Made by a program: the position numbers and the translations under genes. DNA of 64,000 nucleotides, taken from contig NC_087389.1 in NCBI RefSeq assembly GCF_963675165.1, positions 1,026,001 through 1,090,000 on the forward strand, read 5' to 3'. The DNA comes from Halichondria panicea (taxonomy: Eukaryota > Porifera > Demospongiae > Suberitida > Halichondriidae). Below are positions 32,139 through 44,600 of this stretch, one piece after another; the first letter of the stretch is position 1, and the number at the start of each line of letters is the position of its first letter. The notes beneath the pieces were generated by a model. That model was not told where the DNA came from and ran no database searches. It saw only the letters and a list, made by a program, of their open reading frames with translations.

Positions 32139-33547
32139 TCAGCTCACCAGATGAGTTGTTGACATATTCTCCAGTGATGTATCAGTCATAGCAGCCTGTA
32201 TCATTGCGGATACGTTGCTCACAGACACTCCTAGAGGGTGTGAGGCAGACAGTGGTGGCATAGAGGAGACTGACAGTTCATCCAGGGACATAGTTCTGGT
32301 TACTTCTGGAACTGGGTTAATGTCATTAGATGAACTCAGAGGAGGGCTACCTGCCTTGTCTGTCTTTGTGTGCTGTATAGGGGAAAGAGAGTGAAGAGGT
32401 ATACTGTTTTGTAACCTTGCGGTAAACTTACTTCTCGATATTTTTGCAGATAAATTCTCAAGGGGTCGATATGGTTGTCAAATCCAAGAGTTGCCATAGC
32501 GAACAGAATGTCATCGCCTGTAATTGTTTTACGCTTTTCTTGCAAGCATCTGTCACTCGCTCTGAGTGGGCGGGCACGCACGTTAAGGGCACACTGACTA
32601 ATGAAGATATAATTAATACTCTGATATTGACAAGTATCAGTAAAATTATGTCCATTGCACTACATAGGATACTCGCTTGTGATGAAGCTGATAAACTCTG
32701 AAACACATTCTTGTATACACTCCTTAGCTTCCTTTGATACCTGTATACATTGAAGTACATGTACACTAACATGAATCCATAGGACAGGCACGTGCAGGTA
32801 AACAGTACCTTTCCACTCTTAGGGATAGCATTTCTCATGATCCTTGCTACATTATGAATTGGCAGAAAACGATCCTATGTGTACAAAAATAAGTATGTTA
32901 AATTAAACATGTTTTGAACACACGCACACACCTGTTCCCTGTATACAACTGGTTTAGATGATCCTGGTAAGCTTCTGGTGGTGGGTGGCTCCGGATTGGA
33001 GTCACCCTCATACTGAAACGATAGTGGCTCTGGGTTAGAGCTCACTTCTCCAGCAGCTGCTATGGTACTCAGCTCTATATATGGCAGGAAGACAAGTGAG
33101 TACACAAATGGATACACTTTGTATATCAATGGTTTTGCTATTGGGGCAGGGTAGAACTTAACGTACTGGACGTAGCTAGTTAGCAGAGGGGGCTAGGAGA
33201 ATGAAGGTGGAGATTTTAAGCTGGAAACTATAATGAGAACAGATAATATCACCTTGGAGAAGATTTGGCTGTTGTTGAAGCAGTGCGTTCAGATCTCCTG
33301 TATTTTGTAAGCTTGATAGCATTTGGGCCAAATCAGAGGGTCTTGTCTGACTGTCATCCAACGTTGAAGCCTGTGCTTCAGTTTGAAGTGCGGAGGCAGC
33401 CTGCGACTGGGAAACAATCATTCCACCATCAGCGGCCATTGCTGTGCTAAAATGGACATTAGGGATCAGCGGTAAGCCGTCATTATTACTAGTGCTTGTG
33501 GACGACTCGACGTCCTGTAGGCTGGTCCTGTCCAGTAACCTTGCCAT
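32139..33547 (-). CDS. NFYB: Nuclear transcription factor Y subunit beta
   Basis: Histone-fold (H2B-like) subunit of the NF-Y trimer that binds CCAAT boxes with NF-YA and NF-YC. Six exons: 33547-33253, 33074-32932, 32874-32809, 32740-32673, 32561-32432, 32372-32139, giving 311 aa. The fold is spread over exons 3-5: [59 protein letters not shown] and [20 protein letters not shown]. The N-terminal extension of about 146 residues, rich in Gln, Ser and Asn ([10 protein letters not shown]), and a Ser/Thr/Pro tail make it longer than vertebrate NFYB (about 207 aa). The start follows a probable 5' UTR splice acceptor at about 33558. Fragments of this gene lie at 24066 and 25437-26090. Confidence 0.93.
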
Positions 33548-33798
33548 CAGCTTTGTACTGCAAATTAAAGAACCGTTATAGTTGTCAGAACAAGTTGTTT
33601 GCTCCACCCATAAAATGATGCATGTCTTAAAGGTGTCACTCCCAAAAAAGGTATATAAGACCTTAGGCTTATAGGCTTATTTTGGTTGGGCTGTGTGTGG
33701 TCCTACAAGAGCAAAGGTACAAACACGTACACACATAGAACATCAACTTGCGTTTATAAAGGAGATCTTCAGTCGATCTGGTTGGCTGTAGCTTTTTG

Positions 33799-33806
33799 AC
33801 CAATCA
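33799..33806 (+). promoter_or_regulatory. CCAAT box in NFYB/UBL promoter
   Basis: GACCAATCAG matches the NF-Y consensus (RRCCAATSR). It lies about 250 bases from the NFYB start and 165 from the UBL gene start, in their shared promoter. Confidence 0.5.
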
Positions 33807-33968
33807 GCTTCTGAGTGTTCCAGATAGGTAAAGATCTCTAGCTTCATAAAGGATATTATTACTTTCATACTGTGACAAACTATCTTGACGATTCTGATTC
33901 TTCTGTGAGAGCAACAGTAAGTACATACAAGTGAGCAGCTGAAGGACTGACCTATCAGCTCGGTAATT

Positions 33969-34939
33969 ATGCCTTTCTTTGTTGGGAAGAATCCAGAGAC
34001 TAATGAAGAATGCCAAATTGAGGTACAAGACATCACAGTTAATAGTTAAATTAATGTTTTTGTTATCCTACAGTTCAACCACACTGCTTCATTAGAGGAT
34101 GCTAAGACACAGATCTGTGACAGACTAGGATTGGAGTCTAAGAAATACAACCTCGTGTACAGAGGCGAAATACTTCTATGTAAGTAAGGAGACAATTTGG
34201 TGTACGCCCATAACCATCTTAATACCACAGACCACAAGAGTCTCCAAGAGCTTGACCTGGCTGATGATCCTAGACCGGTCCTGTGTGTTACACGCATTAT
34301 CAAGCCTGCTAAACCGATTAGTGCCTTTAGCCTACTTGGTTTGCCTGGCCTTGGCTCGGGAGTAGCCTCTGGAACTGTGCCCGATACTGAAAATGAAGAG
34401 GAGTCAAAACTGCCACACCCCCTCCCCAAATACACAGAGGCAGGCCTGCTGGACGACCCTCGAAATTTCTCCATTGCTAAGAACTCGTCGTTTGCCTATA
34501 GGGTTCATGCAATGACTCGTAACGACTACAGCCAAGAAGATGGCGAGAAGCTCACGGAAAATATTACTAGTGTAAGTGCAAAGACTGTGTGTACTTTTTA
34601 AGACAAATTGGAGGCTAGGGTTTGTTAAATACCTATACCATTCAATTCCAAGATGCCACTCTGTAGCTTTGATATGATGGTATCGTAATTATATCCGTGA
34701 TCATTTAAAATTGATCGAAGGTTTATGATGCCTTGTATGTAGCAGTATATGAAGGCTGTGTGTACTATTGAACTATTGTAGTTGTAATTATTCTGCTGCA
34801 GGATATACAGAGGATTGTGGATAGTCTGACCTACGATGAGCTGGAGCAATTAGCCACCGAGTGTCTGCAGATCAACCATTTGAGAATGGAGAGCCTTCGC
34901 AGCCAGTACTATAGTAGTTATGAGAACAAAGCATCATAG
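33969..34939 (+). CDS. Ubiquitin-like protein with SARAH-like C-terminus (unnamed)
   Basis: Four exons: 33969-34022, 34074-34179, 34231-34571, 34802-34939; 212 aa. I do not recognise the gene. Residues about 20-80 look like a ubiquitin fold: SLEDAKTQICDRLGL, YNLVYRGEILL, HKSLQELDLADD, VLCVTRII. A Pro/Gly linker follows (LLGLPGLGSGVASG). The last about 45 residues, SLTYDELEQLATECLQ and ESLRSQYYSSYENK, have the Leu/Glu spacing and LR-x-x-Y motif of SARAH helices (MST, Salvador, RASSF). RASSF proteins combine a ubiquitin-like RA domain with SARAH, so a divergent RASSF-like Hippo-pathway protein is possible. Head-to-head with NFYB. Confidence 0.7.
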
Positions 34940-35156
34940 CTAGGTCATTTGTTGATTTTGAAAGTGTATATACATATACTTCATGTCATTTGCAGTTTGC
35001 AAGGCATGCCTTAAAATGTTACGTAATTACTGTTTTGAGTTACACACGTCACTTGTGTGTGTAGGGGGATTCCCTGGGGATTTCCCTAGTCACATGAAGG
35101 TCTCTTGGAAGACTCAGAGAAACTAGCAAGCAAATATCTGGTGTTCTGCAGTTAAT

Positions 35157-38100
35157 ATGGAGCCCCGAGTGTTGCAAGAGGTTGGTAGTCTAGCTAGCTA
35201 TAGATTCTACGAGTTTGTTGTTGTTTCTAGCCACTTGAAGTGTTTCTAGCTAGTTAAGTTGTGTAGCCTAGCCAGTTTATACATGTACTTGTACTTAGGC
35301 TCATGCTACTCCAGACAAGATCAAGAGTGCACTCGTCTATAATGACGAAGATGCACTAGACACTGGAATGCAGAAAGTTCAACCTCTGCCATTTCTAGGT
35401 GAGCTACGGTATAGGTATTGGGTATACATTGTGAAGTATATCAACTGATGCTTTGTATGGTTGCACACAGACGAGGAGATTCACAAGTACGTCCAGGTGA
35501 TTGAAGCTTCCATTCCAGACGCAAAGAAAGTCAACGATGGTGGGTAGGGGGGACATGATTAAATTTACTGTGAAGTGATACTACTATTTTCTTATTTACC
35601 ACCCATTTGTGGGTGTAACGTTTACTTAGATGCTCACTGGTTAGAGTTTACAGATGTAGGTGACTAACTTCTCTTTTTACAGCTGTCCCTGAGAGAGTGC
35701 GAGAGACGGTAGAGACTGTTATACGAGTGGCCAAAGAAGGGAAGACCACTCTGTTCAAAGCTAGTGACGTTCTAGAACTGACTGCGGACGCCTACCAATA
35801 TGCACGGAGAGCTTACATCGATGATTTCGAACTGGAGAGAGAATCTGGGGCTGTGCTGAAAAACTATGATGATGCGTTCAAACGTATGATTCAGAATCGG
35901 ATTGAAACAAAAGTGGACGACGCAGAAGAAGATTTGAGGGACTGCCGTGACCTGTTGAGTGAGTCATTGCTTGTCTGTACCCCCTGAGGCAAGATGTAAT
36001 GATTAAATTTGATAGTGTAGCCTCTTTTGGTGACCACCTACGGCCATTTAAAATGGATTAGGGAGAGGCCCAGTACTGTCGTTTAATAAGAGAAATGGTT
36101 AATTGTCTGTGGCCAATTATAAATGTGAAACTAGTTGTATCTCTATAATTATGTGGTGTGTGTCATATGAGTGATCTCAATGGCTGTTTTATCTCCATGA
36201 CTACACTCACAGATGAGGCAGTGCAAAAGGCTGAGAAGGACAGACGGAGACTTGCCGAGAGAACTGAGAAAGAGGAAGGTAATCTTTCAGAGGATTCACT
36301 CCACGACATTTGTACAAACACTCAAGACAATATCAAGGACGAGAAAGCTGAGCTAGAGCATATTATTGACCAGTGTGACAAAGATATCACAAAGATTGGT
36401 AAGCAACATTACTTTAGTTTGTAGTTGGTATTTCATTAGCTGCTCTCGATCTTTCTCAGACAAAAGTTTAGGTGAGTTTCACAATAACATGGACCAAGCT
36501 ACTATGGAGCAAAGGCAGAAGAAGCTTAGTGAAGAGAAACAGTTGAAACAGAATCGAGAGAGACAGCGCCAGTTGGAAGAAGAGCTAGCACGCCTGAAAA
36601 CCCAGGAGATGTACTTGATGGATAGTCTTGAGACTGGAGAGCAGATCCGAGAACAGACAGATAGTGCAAGGGAGGGGGCAAATCAGGAGGTGGAGGAATG
36701 GAAGACAAAAATTGCAGAGCTCAAGAAGCGCACTCATACTTCCCTCGACATTGTACACCGTATGGAAGGTATGTATCACTCAGTATGTATAGTATGCTAT
36801 TCTTCTATGCTGAATGTACGAGTGGATGTTGTATAAAAAAATATTATGTGTATGTAGGGTATTAGTGTGCTGAGGTGTACAATGTGTTTGTATGACTGTG
36901 TGTGTGTGTGTTTGTATGACTGTGTGTGTGTGTTTGTATGACTGTGTGTGTGTGTGTGTGCTGCTTCCTCACAGAATGTACTGATCTGATACTGAGCAAT
37001 GCTAAAGAGAAGAAGAAAGAATGGAAGAAAAGGCTGGCTACTATGGACATGGACAGTCTGCTTGATTACAGGGATGCCCTCATGGCCCAAGGAGTGCTCT
37101 TCACAGTAATTGCTCAAGAATCAAGCAGCAACTCAAAGTATGCTTCCATCCAAGTAAGCACGCATAATTATGCCTCGGTGCGCATGCGCAAGCGAGGTAT
37201 ACGGTAGTGTGTTTGTGTGTCTGTGTGTCTGTGTGTCTGTGTGTCTGTGTATCTGTGTGTCTGTGTAGACCGCTACAGCTGCTCAAGGATGAATCAAGTG
37301 CAAGTAAGAGTTTCTATAGGCTTCTAGTCATGTTTACTTGGATTTTAATTCGTGGATTTGCAAAATAATGCTTCGTTCTCGAGTTATGCCTAGTTTTGCT
37401 TACTTGGAATGCCATTCCAGCCTTTTCAGAAGAGTCCGTAGCAAAAATTGTTCACCGAGTGTTACTACTCTACTTAGTAGTTAGCTCTGCACTAGAACGC
37501 TAGCTATTGGTAGCTGCAAGAGTGAGCAGAGAGCTGCAAGGCTCTGCTGACTTGCAGCCATTAATTTTAGACTTGAACTTTTGGCATCGATCGTTTTTAA
37601 CAACAATCATGGTTGATCATTACCCACTATTCAGTTGATTGCATGCAGCAAAATTAAAGATGTTCATCATGATAATTATAATCAATGTGTGTATAAAGTA
37701 GCTTTATGTTATGTAGCTTTGGCACCTCCACCAAGGCATCAGCACCTGCGGTGCTTTCATTATAACTATCGTTAGGCTACAACACTTTCCACCAATGTCT
37801 AATCATACATGCATGCATGAATGATTTTATAGCTCAAGCAACTTGAAAGTGAGAAAAGAGAAGCTTCAAAGACAGGGTTTATGTTTCTGGTCAAAGAGCT
37901 CGGGGAGAAGGTTCAGAAGTACACAGTTCAAAAGGAGAAACTCCAAACGGAGATAGGCAGAATGACTGACTTGTTGACAGAGGTCCGTGATAAGCTCAAA
38001 GATGCTGATGCAAAGATCAGACAGCTACGTCCCTCTTTCCGACTGGACACCTTGGATGACAAATGTAAGAGTATTATTATTTTGATGTAACCCTCCTTAC

Positions 38101-38209
38101 CATAATCATCTCTCATGCAGTCAAAAACTGGAAGAAGACCATGGACCAAGCTTTTGAGAAAGGTGCTGCAGCTGCTGTGAACTTTAACTCCATTGGGAAC
38201 TACAACTAA
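35157..38209 (+). CDS. Orphan coiled-coil protein
   Basis: Ten exons: 35157-35180, 35299-35398, 35471-35539, 35683-35958, 36213-36398, 36460-36768, 36975-37137, 37279-37303, 37833-38064, 38121-38209; 490 aa. I do not recognise a family. An N-terminal helical part (DEEIHKYVQVIEASIPDAKK) is followed by about 350 residues of heptad-rich Glu/Lys/Arg/Gln coiled coil, for example EEELARLKTQEMYLMDSLE, and a short non-coiled tail FNSIGNYN. No signal peptide or membrane segment. The small eighth exon (25 bases) is the only placement that keeps the frame between its neighbours and is the least certain part. Same strand as the UBL gene, 217 bases apart. Confidence 0.75.
37171..37268. repeat. NRF1-like palindrome repeat plus (GTGTGTCT)n
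   Basis: CCTCGGTGCGCATGCGCAAG then CGAGGTATACGGTA forms an imperfect palindrome containing GCGCATGCGC (37180-37189), identical to the NRF1 consensus. It ends TATACGGTA like the MITE termini elsewhere in the window and is followed by a GTGTGTCT microsatellite. Intronic. Confidence 0.6.
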
Positions 38210-38654
38210 TGTTTGTATGACACTTTATATGCAGTGGTATAATACGTAGCTATTGTTTGTTCATAATTATCATAGTGCTGATAATTTATAGTGGTTTATA
38301 CTTATTTTGTGTTTTTTTTTTTATAATACCTTTTGTATGCTTTTGTATGAAGTTTTTGCCCCAACTAACCAAATACATGTAATTAAACAATTATGTTTTA
38401 ATAAAATTCAGAGTAAACATGACAAAATACATGTAAAATATGCATCTGATGATGACTATGAATGCAACGAGCACATTATGAATTAAATAATAGGGATTAA
38501 AGTGACAATTTTGGAAGAGATAATTTCGTTCATGTACACAAACACGTAATACTAGAGTAGAAGAATCTACTGACACCAATAACTGCCCATTCTGAAATAA
38601 AATAGAGTTGACACATATTATCTAATAACCACCAAACACACGACATCCACAATG
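38210..38654. other. Convergent 3' region coiled-coil gene/WNK
   Basis: AT-rich, with AATAAA-like stretches on both strands (for example AATAAAAT at 38399). Both 3' UTRs; no gene seen. Confidence 0.55.
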
Positions 38655-41600
38655 CTATGATTTTGGTCCAGTGTTTGTGCTAGAAGTTATAGGGTCAAAT
38701 TCTGAGACATCTGCTTTTGAACTGCTCACAGTAGACAGAGTTTGACTGCTGCTAGTCCTCGCAGTAGAAGGGAGACCTCTCGTCGAAGTAGACGAATAAT
38801 TTGGTCCATTGTCGCTGTATCCTGCTTGCTGCACAACTGGTGCAGATGTGTAGTCAGTCCATTCACCAGAGTCTGAGTGTGGTATTTTAGCAATCGCCTT
38901 ATGTACAATTGGGGCTCCTGGGGATGTGTGCATTTGAAAGGTTGCTTGCTCTGCGGTTTGCGAGGGAGGAGGGGAGGTCTGGAGAACAGGTGAGATTGAA
39001 CCACCACGATCTGGTTGCCCCAGACTAGAGCCGATTCTAGTCAGTGGTTGGTTTTGGGGTGTTCGCGATCTTGAAGGAGAGGAATCGAAATTTGCTGGTA
39101 ATGCTGTATCAAAGCCCAGTTTATCAGACATTAGTTCATCTCGCACACGTTTCTCCAACTGGGCCATACTGTTGTTGCTTGGTTTGTGAGTTGTCCCTAT
39201 AGTGGAGGATGAGCTATCACTGCCTCCAGCTTCTTCATACTCATTCATCTTGGTAGGAATCCGTCTTACTGGTGTGGGAGACGGTATAGCGTAGGATTCG
39301 TACGAAGCGGTGGATATCTTGCGAGTATCTATACCCGAGGAGCTCTCCAAACTGCTGTTGCCACTGCTGTGTTTTCTCCGGAAATTTTGGATGACTTGCT
39401 GCCTTCTCCTCTCCAGTTTACGTTGCTCTTCCTCAATCCTAAATAAAGAGAGGTGTTCACAGATAATGAATTTATACTAGTTGGTAGTACATAACGGTGC
39501 ACTCGTGTGCCCACACCATATTTGGGCAAAACGATACATACGCATGTACTACATGTAGAGTCTATTTATGTGGAGAACGTATAAAAAAATATACGTACAG
39601 TAAATCATAAGTACTGCGAGAGTTGTATAAATCCACTACATCATTATAATCTAATATAGAAAAGTGACAGTACATACATGTACATGTATAAGCTTACGTA
39701 ACCTCCCTTATGTTCGCTTAGTACGTACACATCACATGACACACAAGACTCACTCTTCCAGGGCTGTCCTTAGCTCCACATCACAAGAACTGTCAGGGAT
39801 CGCTCCTCCTGGTTCAGTAACCGATCGAGACACATTAGAGCGCGTGTGCAACAACGACTCTGCTTCTCCGGCCACATGATAGTTGACTCTCCTATTGAGG
39901 ACTTCTTGTTGAGAGCGAGCGGGCACAGATTGAGAGCTGTGTCTTCCATCAGCCGGATCTTGTTGAACTCGATTGTAAGTAGCTGAGCTTGGATTAAACC
40001 TTTGATCGAGAGAGGATATCAGCGGCTGAAAAGTGGGGTCTCGAAACACGGTACTCATTGAGTGCATGAACCTCATAAATGCCTCAGATAAAAGGCTGGC
40101 TTGTGGTAGTTCGTCAATGTTCATAGGAGGGCGATCGACAGCATAGGCTGGAATTTCTTGTTCCAAACCCTCAGAATCGCTACTGGGGTGAGAGGGGAGG
40201 GTGTTTGAGCTGGGATAGCGTCTGTATGCTGGAGGGACGTAGGTTTCATCAGTGATTCCACCCCTTGGCCAGGTGTTAGGAATAGGTGTGGTGCAATAGT
40301 GTTCAGGGATGCTACTCGTTTGACTAGGACGTTGTGAATGCCTTGTCACTCTTAAAGGCAGCACATACGTAGGTGCAGAGTTGTTCTTAGCCGGCTTAGT
40401 ATCTTCAGGACTTAGATTTGACTGTTGAACATTAGCTGATATTTGATTGGGAGGGTATTGATTCATAGTGTTTGTAGAGGGCTCAGACGGAGATGGCTCT
40501 TTCCCAATGTAGCTATCAGACTTGCTTTCCAGGCTTGGTACAGATTGAACAATAAATCTCTTGCCCACCACAGCTTGCCCACTAGAGTCTTGTGAAATGC
40601 TTCTTGGTGTTTCCCTTCCCAAATTTTCCGTAGAGCCAGGAGCAGAGAGTTCGTCACTGTCAGGAGAGTCGGGGTGGTCCTCTGCGACTGTCTCAACTTC
40701 AAACACTCTTGAGGTTGGCACGGCTGTGGGAGGGACTGTGCTGTTGATTGAGAATTGTGTGGATGGGTGGCAGACAGGGAGAGTCGCTGGGAATTGTGTG
40801 ACGAGGGATGGTAGCGAGCAAGAGGAGAGGTTGTACATTTGAGCCCCTGTAATTAGTGGATTGGGTAGGAGTTGCTGCGGCTGCGATTTTGAGCCAGGAC
40901 TGCGTGGGCGTGGCATCTCCTGAATGGTCACCAAGGTCGAGACCTGTACCAACAAACACATACACACAGTCAATTAAACAACACACAGTTACACAGAATT
41001 GATCGTAATGGTCCAGCTGCACCAGTTTAAATATAAACCGTAAGGCCAAGCATACACAATCAATAATTATGACTAATAAGTTACTGTTGCAGTATAAAAA
41101 AGTAGTACATGCACCCACTCACATTGTCTCCTCCCTGGGGCTGCTGCCCTCTCTGTGATGATGCTCCACCATTGGTACTGCTGTTGGGGACTGACAGAGG
41201 GTGTGGGATCTCCTTCAATGGCTCAGGGGTCACCATTCTGTCCATGGTAGGTGCAATCTGTTGAGCCTCTGTAGTAGGAACTTGTGATCCTTGTGACTGC
41301 TTGCTAGGCTCCAGTTTGGGGCTCCCATTCTTTGATGATCGTGGTTCACTTTGAGACGTCTGTTCAATTGAAAGTTTTGAAACTGATTCAGCTGTTTCGG
41401 TTGGGGGAGATATGAGTGGTTCAGCGGATGCTCTAGATTTCCCTTGCTCTTGAATTCCAAGTTTTGTTTCTGTCATTTCTATTTTTAAGTCTTTGCCTTT
41501 CTTGACACTTTGTATGAGTTGATTGCTCTGCAGTATAAACTCGTCCTTATCTTGCTCTGTCAAATAGCCACCAGTGACAAACTTCTTAAACATCTCCTCC

Positions 41601-44600
41601 GGTTTATCGTACTTGATGCTGAACTGATATTTGAGTAGCTTGCTATTGCTTGTTAGTTGGCAAACGAGTTTCTTGGTCTCACTGAGATGTTCGATTAGTG
41701 TCAGTTTGATTCCTTTCCCCTTCTGACGTTGTCCTTTTTTCTTGAGTGTTCCTGTTCCTCCACTACTCATTGATACGCCACTGTCATCATTAGATGTGTC
41801 AGGCGGGCCAGGAATGGACAGCTCTTGCAAACTATTAGCGCTTAGGTATCCAGTTTCTTGGGTCGCTTCAATAGACAGTCCTCCAGTGTGTCTCTCCGTG
41901 GACGAGCCTTCCTTTACAGCTAGAGAATAAGATTTTGATTCCATCACAGTTGAAGTGGATTGAGACCTGGCACTGAGGACCTTCATAGAGTTCATTTGCG
42001 GGACTGACTGCCCAGTGCTAGCAGTGATTTGCTGTCCAGTTGAGAGATTCTGCTCAGAGGCATGCTGGCTAACAGGAGAGAGAAGGTCACCGGTTTTCGT
42101 TTCTGATCCTTTGCTCATATTAATGGACATTGATCTTTCTTTGTATGCTAGTGTTGGTATTGTCCCCTGTCCTGTTATATCGAGACCCTGAAGCAACTCT
42201 TTGGGTACAACTTGCTCCTCTGGTTTAACCATTTCGCTTTGACCCGATGCCTGACCTGATGCCTGTCGTTGCACTGGTGCAGGCGATGCATCGGAATCAG
42301 TGGGAGAGGTCTCATTAGTTGTTCCAGGTGAGGGCGAGGGTGTCTGAGAGAAGAGGTCAGGTTTAGGTTCGGCCAGTTTACCATCAGCGTTAGTGTTATC
42401 AGTTTTGCTCCGTCCCTGGAGCTTTTGTTTAACTCCCTCCACATACTCTCGCAAGGAGCGGACCACCATCTGCTGTACACTGAGAGCAAGGACTCTAGAT
42501 TTCACCTGGAGAGAAACAAAGCAATACTGTACAGCACTGTGAAATCCAATCACTACTACAGTCTCAAATGCATAATTATGTGCGGCACTGAAAGTCAAGA
42601 ATGTGTGAGAAATAATATCATATCCCTCTGTTGGCAGTTGGTGGCAGCTACCATGTTGTATTGACATTCCTCACTATCAATAGTACCACACTGCCTAACA
42701 CACGCAGAGACCTCACAAAGGAAACCATTTCAAAACTGAAGGGCTACAGTTAAAACACAAGCAGGTTCATTCTATTCAAGCATTTGGTGTCTAACTGAAC
42801 ATGTACATTGTCAAATATTGTCTAGTACAACAATGTATATCTGTAGGTATGCCAAAAGACTACATGTACTAAAGGTTTTCGTATTCAATAGTATTTTTCT
42901 CTGTATTGTCTTAATCTCTAAAGGTCATAATTACATTATAAGCATATGCAAAACGCACCATTTCTCGAACGACATCCTCGGGAACATCTTTAGTGAGGTC
43001 ATATGGGAACTCGATTGACTCTTGCCCATTCTTCTTGTTTGCGTCCTGCTTAGGTACGTCCATTCTCATTGTTAGCAGGGAGGTGGGTTCAGTTGACTGT
43101 ACATGTATGTCCACAGGCTCAGAGCCTGGCACCATCTCAATCTTGATGTTCTCACTGAAGTACTCGTGGTTGAGGAGATCAAGGACATCGAATCTGTGGA
43201 GTGTGTAGGTGTGTGTAGGGGTGTGTGTGTGTGTGTGTGGGGGTGTGTGTAGGGGTGGGTGTGGGTGTGGGTGTGGGTATGTGCATGAGGTGTTCTGAGC
43301 AAGAAAACATCAAAGTAGCCTACAACACTATAGTAGCTTCCATGAAACATTAGCGTACTGATAGTTTTCAAACAAGTAGGGTGATTGTTTTCACAAGGGT
43401 ACTCACTAGTCTAATCATCAAAAACACTGTCTAAAACTATCCAACACAACAGCAACACACAAACCTTTGCACTTTGTCCACTGTGGTGCATTTATCAATA
43501 ATGTCCCTGAGAGAGGCATCCTTGACCTTGTCTATAGCGTGAGGCTTGATGCCCTGGGACACCTTCTTGTAGATCTGAGCAGGATTGGAGCACTCCATGT
43601 ATGGATACTCTTGTGTGCACATCTCCAGTAGACACATCCCGAATGCGTACACATCCACTGATTCATCGTAGCTCTCTTCGTACATCTCAGGGGCCATGAA
43701 CTCCGGGGTACCTGTGGTAGAGTGGTGGGTGTATCTCAACAACTAAAGCAAGCAGTAAACAGTTATTTAAACTGAGCTGACTCACATTAGGGAGGGGGGG
43801 GGGTCACAGTGAAAGTAAATGGGGAACACCGCAGGGACAGGCAAGTTGCTACTACAGTATTTACAGAAGTACCCGCACTAGCATGTGAAATTTCATCATA
43901 CCAAGACATGCAGGAAACCCATGTGGCATTTCTTTGTACTCCAGTACAAGTGGTTAACCAGCTAATTTGATAAGAATCCCCTTTACTCATCTATAATGGG
44001 CCTGTGGTTATCCTACCCACACACACACTATTGACATATACGTACCAATGACTGTGCTGACATCATTCCGCTTGAGGGTGGCCAATCCCAGGTCTCCAAT
44101 CTTGACCAGACCTGTGGTCCCGTTGATGAATATGTTATCACACTTGAGGTCACGATGGATGATGGGTGGCATACGAGTGTGTAGGAAATGAAGCCCCTTC
44201 AAGATCTGACGTCCCCAGCTGCGAATCACTTTTGGCTTTATGGACTTGAGTCGCCTCATATAACTAGAGTGTGTTTGTGTGTGTGTCATACTCATATAGT
44301 AACCTCACAAAACACAAGTGTTCAACTGTAGATGTAAAAGCACAGTCACTGTTACTAGCATCCATTGAACGTGTGTGGGCATGCATTTACCTATGCCAAT
44401 GCTAACAAGCTCTAAACAGATCATAGTCAGAATGTGTAATACCCTAAAGGGTGTGTGTTGTACTAATACAAATGGGCCCGCTACCCAAGGGAGTTCATCA
44501 ATAACATTCAAAGTTATGGTTAACTATGACTATTAACAGTAGGCCAATCGCACAACATATCAATGATCTGGGAATCAATTATCAGGGCTAACTCAGCTGT

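Noticed and set aside
36460-36475. A splice donor at GGTGAG just inside an exon of the orphan coiled-coil gene
   Set aside because: Reading through keeps a long in-frame coiled coil, and no matching acceptor follows.
39750-42667. Long open frames as separate genes
   Set aside because: They are two large coding exons of the WNK tail, joined in phase to the kinase exons.
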